Assembly: GCA_902791215.1 (NCBI GenBank)
Contig: CADAUZ010000023.1
Location: 1 to 60,948, forward strand
DNA from: Oscillospiraceae bacterium
GTDB taxonomy: Bacteria; Bacillota; Clostridia; Oscillospirales; Oscillospiraceae
Reading direction: 5' to 3'
Length of the DNA: 60,948 nucleotides
Positions 57,622-60,948 of this stretch are shown here, piece after piece (position 1 is the first letter of the stretch; every line of letters starts with the position of its first letter). Position numbers and translations under genes: made by a program. The notes beneath the pieces were generated by a model, which had not been told where the DNA came from, ran no database searches, and saw only the letters and a program-made list of their open reading frames with translations.

Positions 57622-57951
57622 ATGCAGGGAAAGGTCGAGATCTGCGGGGTGAACACGGCGAAGCTGCCGGTGCTCAAAGCCGCCGAGACGCGGGCGCTGC
57701 TGGAAAAAGCCCGCAGCGGTGACCGGGAGGCCCGTCAGGCGCTCATTGCGGGAAACCTTCGCTTGGTGCTATCGGTGATCCAGAAATTTTCCGGCCGCGG
57801 TGAGAGCATGGACGATCTCTTTCAGGTCGGCTGCATCGGCCTCATCAAGGCTGTGGACTGCTTTGACCTGAGCCAGAATGTCCAGTTTTCCACCTATGGT
57901 GTTCCAGCGATTAACGGATGGCGAGAAGATGAAAAGAGGTTTTCACCATGA
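57622..57951 (+). pseudogene. sigG: RNA polymerase sporulation sigma factor sigma-G, 5' fragment interrupted by a mobile element
   Basis: The first 95 residues match SigG: KVEICGVNTAKLPVLKAAE, GNLRLVLSVIQKF, DDLFQVGCIGLIKAVDCFDLS and VQFSTYGVP, covering region 1.2-like sequence and most of region 2. At about codon 96 (near 57907) the expected MIIGEIRRYLRD is replaced by unrelated codons, and a stop follows at 57949-57951. Regions 3 and 4 are therefore missing and the product cannot bind -35 elements. The start at 57622 and the promoter/hairpin upstream are intact. The last bases overlap the next gene (ATGA). The break is most simply explained by insertion of the element that follows; the 3' half is not in the window. 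Confidence 0.85.
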
Positions 57952-58496
57952 CGCGAAAGCAGGCACTGGCTATGGCAGAGCAAGTCTTATCCGAGCGCGG
58001 GCAAGACGAAGCGGCAGCGATCCTACATAAGCTTTCCGGCGAGCTCCCCTTCTACAGTTGGTCAGAGGATGCGATCCGGGACGCGGTGGAGCAGTTCATC
58101 CTCGACCATGGGCGCGTCCCCACCGCCACCGATTTCAAAAAGCGGGGCCTTCCCCCGCACACGGTCATCAAGAAGCGCTTCGGCATCACCCTGCAGGAGT
58201 GGCTGCACCGGGATTACCCCGTCGTCAAGCCCTCCGAGGACGAAAAACGGACAAAGGCCACTGAGGCCTTTGTCCGGGATTATTTTCGTATTCAGCCCAA
58301 AAGCGCCGACGAGTTCAACGCCCGTCGCGCGCCCGGGACGCACTGCTGGTACACCGTCGCTGTCTACAACCACACCCGCAGCTGGCGGAATCTGCTGGCC
58401 AAGCTGGAGCTGCCGATCTACAACAACGTCGATGTCCCGCGCGTGAAGCCCGACCTCAAGGTCAGCGTGATCTCCGATACCGATTTTCGGGACTGA
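57948..58496 (+). CDS. Mobile-element protein with HNH-associated-repeat-like DNA-binding segments
   Basis: The 182-residue product has no signal or membrane helix. The segment FILDHGRVPTATDFKKRGLPPHTVIKKRFGITLQEWL (about residues 48-84) resembles the homing-endonuclease-associated repeat (GRxPT...FG..). A second stretch (TRSWRNLLAKLELP) is weakly similar. No HNH nuclease motif is seen. The start overlaps the stop of the sigma fragment (ATGA), so expression may be coupled to the sigG promoter. It is the first gene of the inserted element. The function is unknown; DNA binding is inferred. Confidence 0.6.
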   Translation: MTRKQALAMAEQVLSERGQDEAAAILHKLSGELPFYSWSEDAIRDAVEQFILDHGRVPTATDFKKRGLPPHTVIKKRFGITLQEWLHRDYPVVKPSEDEKRTKATEAFVRDYFRIQPKSADEFNARRAPGTHCWYTVAVYNHTRSWRNLLAKLELPIYNNVDVPRVKPDLKVSVISDTDFRD

Positions 58497-58510
58497 GGGG
58501 AGGTAAGAAC

Positions 58511-58756
58511 ATGAAACTGTTACTATCCTGCAAGTACAACATGGACACGGCCTGTGTGGAGCTGCGTTATTCCGACGGCAGCACTCTCGCTCTCGACTGC
58601 ATCGAGATCGAAAACCTGTATGGCAACAGCCCCGCTTACCGCACCGAGCTGGACTATCTGATCTACAACGATCCCCTGGCCTATGCCGACCTGATCCTGA
58701 ATGGGGATGTGGAGGCGTATCTGCGGACTGCAGCGCAAGAGCGGTATCTGGACTGA
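58511..58756 (+). CDS. DUF6061-like small protein
   Basis: The 81-residue acidic protein (CKYNMDTACVELRYSDGSTLALDCIEIEN, then DPLAYADLILNGDVEAYLRTAAQ) resembles small proteins common in integrative elements of gut Firmicutes. GGGGAGGTAAG precedes the ATG, and it lies 14 bp after the previous gene. Function unknown. After it a 503-bp stretch without genes holds a hairpin, tandem repeats and an inverted repeat. Confidence 0.7.
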   Translation: MKLLLSCKYNMDTACVELRYSDGSTLALDCIEIENLYGNSPAYRTELDYLIYNDPLAYADLILNGDVEAYLRTAAQERYLD

Positions 58757-58787
58757 AGCCAGCCAAACAAAGCTATAGTGTTTCATT

Positions 58788-58828
58788 AAAAACGGCTGTT
58801 TCACCAAATCGGTGAAATGGTCGTTTTT
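58788..58828 (+). terminator. Interrupted hairpin with A and T flanks
   Basis: AAAAACG (58788) and TTTCACC (58799) face GGTGAAA (58811) and CGTTTTT (58822), with a 4-base internal loop on each side. It lies about 30 bases after the DUF6061-like gene and is likely a bidirectional terminator. The 13-base word TGAATTTAGAGTC is repeated directly just after it (58847 and 58861 region). Confidence 0.7.
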
Positions 58829-58925
58829 AGTGAAATGGAGCTATACTGAATTTAGAGTCGCTGAATTTAGAGTCAGTGAAAATCTTCTGTTAACCGCCAA
58901 CACCACAACGCACAAGTTCAACACG

Positions 58926-59012
58926 CAGTGTGCGTTGGTGAAATGTTGAACGTTCAGTGTGCGTTGGTGAAACGTTGAATGTTCAGTGTGCGTTGGTGAA
59001 ACGTTGAACGTG
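58926..59012. repeat. Three tandem 29-bp repeats
   Basis: Copies at 58926-58954, 58955-58983 and 58984-59012 share the core CAGTGTGCGTTGGTGAAA and differ at a few positions near the end. A partial related segment (GTTCAACACG) precedes the first copy. They lie about 250 bases upstream of the AbiE pair. They could be protein-binding iterons, an element origin or part of an RNA. No reading frame crosses them. Confidence 0.85.
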
Positions 59013-59100
59013 CATTAACTTATTCCAACTTGCTAAAACTTGCTTTTAGCAGCAAAATAGTGATTTCTTTTAACGCTCCTTCCATTTTTAATCCGTCATA

Positions 59101-59159
59101 CAACTGCTCATACAAATGATTCTTCTTTAATATTTGTATGCGAGTTGTATGAGCAGTTG
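59101..59159. promoter_or_regulatory. Inverted repeat upstream of the AbiE operon
   Basis: Perfect 15-base arms CAACTGCTCATACAA (59101-59115) and TTGTATGAGCAGTTG (59145-59159), with an inner ATTTGTATG (59132-59140) that can also pair with the left arm. AbiEi antitoxins are known to bind inverted repeats at their own promoter, so this is a candidate operator. A possible promoter TTGATT (59212-59217), 17 bases, TAATAT (59235-59240) lies downstream of it. Confidence 0.65.
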
Positions 59160-59259
59160 TGGGAGGCCGATCACTCCAAATTTGCTTTTAAACTAGTTCG
59201 GAATAATTTGCTTGATTTTCTCCAATAATTGCAGTAATATTGCAATTGGTGGTGAAAAT

Positions 59260-59862
59260 ATGCTAAAAACTCATCTTGTCTTGATGGACGAACTGAAAAG
59301 CTACGTCAGCCCGGCAAAGAAGATTGAGCGAATGGTGAAGAGCGGCGAACTGACCCGAGTTGTGCGCGGGTTGTATGAGACCGATCCACATACTCCAGGA
59401 CACCTTCTTGCAGCGAGCATCTATGGTCCGTCCTATCTGTCTTTTGAATATGCTCTTGCTCAACACGGCTTGATTCCGGAGGCAGTCCATCAATTTACTT
59501 CTGCAACTTTTGATAAAAAGCGGGCTAAGCAGTTTGAAACGCCGTTCGGAGTTTTCAGCTATCGTGATATACCATATAAAGCTTTTTCTTACGGCATCCT
59601 GCCGCTGATCGAAAATGGATACAGCTATCGCTTGGCCACACCGGAAAAGGCAGTCTGTGATGAGTTGTATAAGATTTCGCCCTGTGCAAATCGCTCGGAA
59701 CTGGAACAATTGCTGTTTGAAAACCTGCGAATCGACCGCCAGGCGTTCCTGGAGCTCGACCTCGCAGAAATGGAGCAGCTTGCGGCGCTGTACCAGACAA
59801 AGAACCATAAGCTACTTCGATCCTGGATCAGAAAGGAGATCCGACATGCAACAGATACTTGA
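59260..59862 (+). CDS. abiEi: AbiEi-like type IV antitoxin/transcriptional regulator
   Basis: The 200-residue protein has an N-terminal winged helix (SPAKKIERMVKSGELTRVVRGLYETD) and the AbiEi body (LLAASIYGPSYLSFEYALAQHGLIPE, then YGILPLIENGYSYRLATPEKAVCDELY). Such proteins repress the abiE promoter and counter the AbiEii toxin. The start is the ATG at 59260 with GGTGGTG before it. It overlaps the toxin gene by 17 bases. Base composition is more AT-rich than the chromosomal genes, supporting acquisition. Confidence 0.9.
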   Translation: MLKTHLVLMDELKSYVSPAKKIERMVKSGELTRVVRGLYETDPHTPGHLLAASIYGPSYLSFEYALAQHGLIPEAVHQFTSATFDKKRAKQFETPFGVFSYRDIPYKAFSYGILPLIENGYSYRLATPEKAVCDELYKISPCANRSELEQLLFENLRIDRQAFLELDLAEMEQLAALYQTKNHKLLRSWIRKEIRHATDT

Positions 59863-60709
59863 GCAGATGCTGCGCTCTTACGAGCCGCAGACTTCGACTG
59901 ACAAGAAAAACGCAATCAAGGAGATCATTCAGGAAATCGTATTGTGCGGACTGAGCCGTGCAGGATTCTTTAAGCATGCGGCGTTCTATGGCGGAACGGC
60001 GCTGCGGATCTTCTACGGGCTGGATCGCTTCTCCGAAGATTTGGACTTTTCCCTAATGGCTCCAGAGAGCTTTGATCTTAGCGAATATCTGCCTGCGCTG
60101 GAGAAGGAAATCCGCTCCTACGGTCTCAATTTCAAGGCGGAGGAACGGGAAAAAACGGTGGACTCTGCTGTCCAATCCGCCTTTCTGAAAGGAAACACGA
60201 AGGAGCACATCCTTCTTTTCTATGCAGATGATCGGCTTGCACGATCCATCGCGCCGAACGAGCTGATCAAGGTCAAGTTTGAAATCGACACAAATCCGCC
60301 ACCCTTTGCCGGCTTTGAACATAGATATCGGTTGCTGCCCAGCCCATATGAGATATGCCTTTATGATCAGCCCTCCCTCTTTGCCGGAAAAGTACATGCC
60401 GTTCTCTGCCGGGCATGGAAAAATCGCATCAAAGGCCGCGATCTCTACGACTATGTGTTCTACCTTTCCATGAATACGCCGGTCAATCTGCAGCATCTGG
60501 AAGCACGTCTCCGGCAGTCCGAATTTCTTGAAACGGAGGCACCGATGGATATTGACCAGCTGAAAGGCCTGCTCCGAGCTCGTTTTGCAACAATTGACTA
60601 CGATCAAGCTAAGCAGGACGTCCTGCCGTTTATTAAGGATCCCAGCAAGCTCACCGTATGGAGCAAGGACTTTTTTGGTCAAATCACAGAAGGCCTGATG
60701 ACAATATAG
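59846..60709 (+). CDS. abiEii: AbiEii-like nucleotidyltransferase toxin
   Basis: The 287-residue protein has the nucleotidyltransferase motif GGTALRIFYGLDRFSEDLDFSL at residues 49-70 with catalytic Asp65 and Asp67, then KVKFEIDTNPP and the later FAGKVHAVLCRAWKNRIKGRDLYDYVFYLS segment, as in DUF1814/AbiEii enzymes. AbiEii halts growth and gives abortive infection against phage; relatives transfer nucleotides to tRNA. AAAGGAGA precedes the ATG inside the end of the antitoxin gene. All key residues are present. Confidence 0.92.
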   Translation: MQQILEQMLRSYEPQTSTDKKNAIKEIIQEIVLCGLSRAGFFKHAAFYGGTALRIFYGLDRFSEDLDFSLMAPESFDLSEYLPALEKEIRSYGLNFKAEEREKTVDSAVQSAFLKGNTKEHILLFYADDRLARSIAPNELIKVKFEIDTNPPPFAGFEHRYRLLPSPYEICLYDQPSLFAGKVHAVLCRAWKNRIKGRDLYDYVFYLSMNTPVNLQHLEARLRQSEFLETEAPMDIDQLKGLLRARFATIDYDQAKQDVLPFIKDPSKLTVWSKDFFGQITEGLMTI

Positions 60710-60846
60710 CCCCAGCGAATCAAGCCTTCGTGCTAATTCTGATAAAATTCAACCGGGGATCACTTGCAATGCCACAATCGTAAGCGCTCAATAACCACCC
60801 GTGAACAGCAGAACACCCCAGCTCCTTTTTGTCGTGTGTTTTCTAA

Positions 60847-60948
60847 CTATATTGGGTCAATCACTTTTTCTGTGGGATGCCGGTAAAGGCATCGAGCAAA
60901 TGAATTGAATAAAGAAGAGCCATCCGCTAAGATGGGGTACTGTCTTCC
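60847..60948 (-). CDS. Possible 3' end of a gene entering from outside the window
   Basis: On the minus strand a frame is open for 33 codons from the window end to a TAG at 60849-60847, reading YPILADGSSLFNSFARCLYR and ending DPI. The composition looks protein-like, but it is too short to name. It would converge on the AbiE pair. The bases between 60710 and 60846 show no gene or clear terminator. Confidence 0.3.
   Translation of the reverse strand, partial: GRQYPILADGSSLFNSFARCLYRHPTEKVIDPI

Noticed and set aside
1-57951. The left recombinase and the sigG insertion as two ends of one element
   Set aside because: The sequence after the recombinase is not the missing sigG half, and 56 kb of ordinary chromosome lies between them.
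57622-57951. Intein or group II intron in sigG
   Set aside because: The frame stops soon after the junction, no intein splice-block residues are seen, and no reverse transcriptase or ribozyme-like domain V follows within the window.
58926-59012. CRISPR array
   Set aside because: The 29-bp units are directly adjacent with no unique spacers, and no cas genes are present.
58926-59862. Type III toxin-antitoxin RNA repeats
   Set aside because: Type III systems pair such repeats with a ToxN-like nuclease; the downstream genes are AbiEi and AbiEii, and the repeats are 250 bp away.

Overview
The window looks like chromosome from a high-GC, spore-forming, anaerobic gut Firmicute, most likely of the Oscillospirales. 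The pointers are a pyrR-pyrP attenuator operon, a group II BirA with its operator, a butyryl-CoA:acetate-type CoA-transferase, a sigG-like sporulation sigma gene behind a forespore-type promoter, an EFR1-type flavodoxin-ferredoxin, CotH, and several dispersed palindromic repeats of the sort common in these genomes. Most coding sequence is GC-rich and tightly packed, with many ATGA start/stop overlaps. No database was searched; family names come from motif recognition.

Layout. 1-677 is the 3' end of a large serine recombinase, the edge of a mobile element lying mostly outside the window. 700-7000 holds a TetR/cysteine-less radical-SAM-like pair, a guanylate-kinase-like protein without a P-loop lysine, a CoA-transferase, the pyrR-pyrP operon with promoter and attenuator, and tRNA-Pro(UGG). 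7200-14950 is a two-sided cluster: leftward an ATP-cone protein, a ferredoxin-type reductase and two FAD-dependent CrtI/amine-oxidase-like enzymes; rightward an acyl-AMP ligase, an acyl carrier protein, an acyl-ACP thioesterase and a HIT protein. 15000-24300 carries a sugar isomerase, an AT-rich orphan, a ROK-like protein, a TIR-transmembrane-LRR protein, malQ, bioY-birA and a nitroreductase.

24300-36800 holds a c-di-GMP protein (Cache/GGDEF/EAL) coupled to an oligopeptide-type binding lipoprotein, a sortase pair in which one member has lost both catalytic residues, a secreted protein, a phosphoribosyltransferase, trxB-yihY and small housekeeping genes. 36800-48900 holds two flavoproteins, an asparaginase, a CotH/lamin-tail protein with a polytopic membrane partner, an AlkD-like gene, an acetyltransferase, a FUSC membrane protein fused to a HAD-like domain, an HPr-like protein and a frameshifted acyltransferase. 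49000-57500 holds cysK, trkA-trkH, a CDF transporter, DegV, a membrane-anchored XRE regulator, a lipoprotein and an EFR1 protein.

From 57559 a sigG-like gene starts with a forespore-type promoter and a hairpin leader, but its sigma homology stops at about codon 95. It then runs into foreign DNA: a DNA-binding-repeat-like protein, a small DUF6061-like protein, tandem and inverted repeats, and an AbiEi/AbiEii toxin-antitoxin pair. The 3' half of the sigma gene is not in the window. The most notable items are this interrupted sporulation sigma gene, the TIR-TM-LRR protein, the active/dead sortase pair, the ACP-FAD enzyme cluster and the family of nested palindromic repeats.
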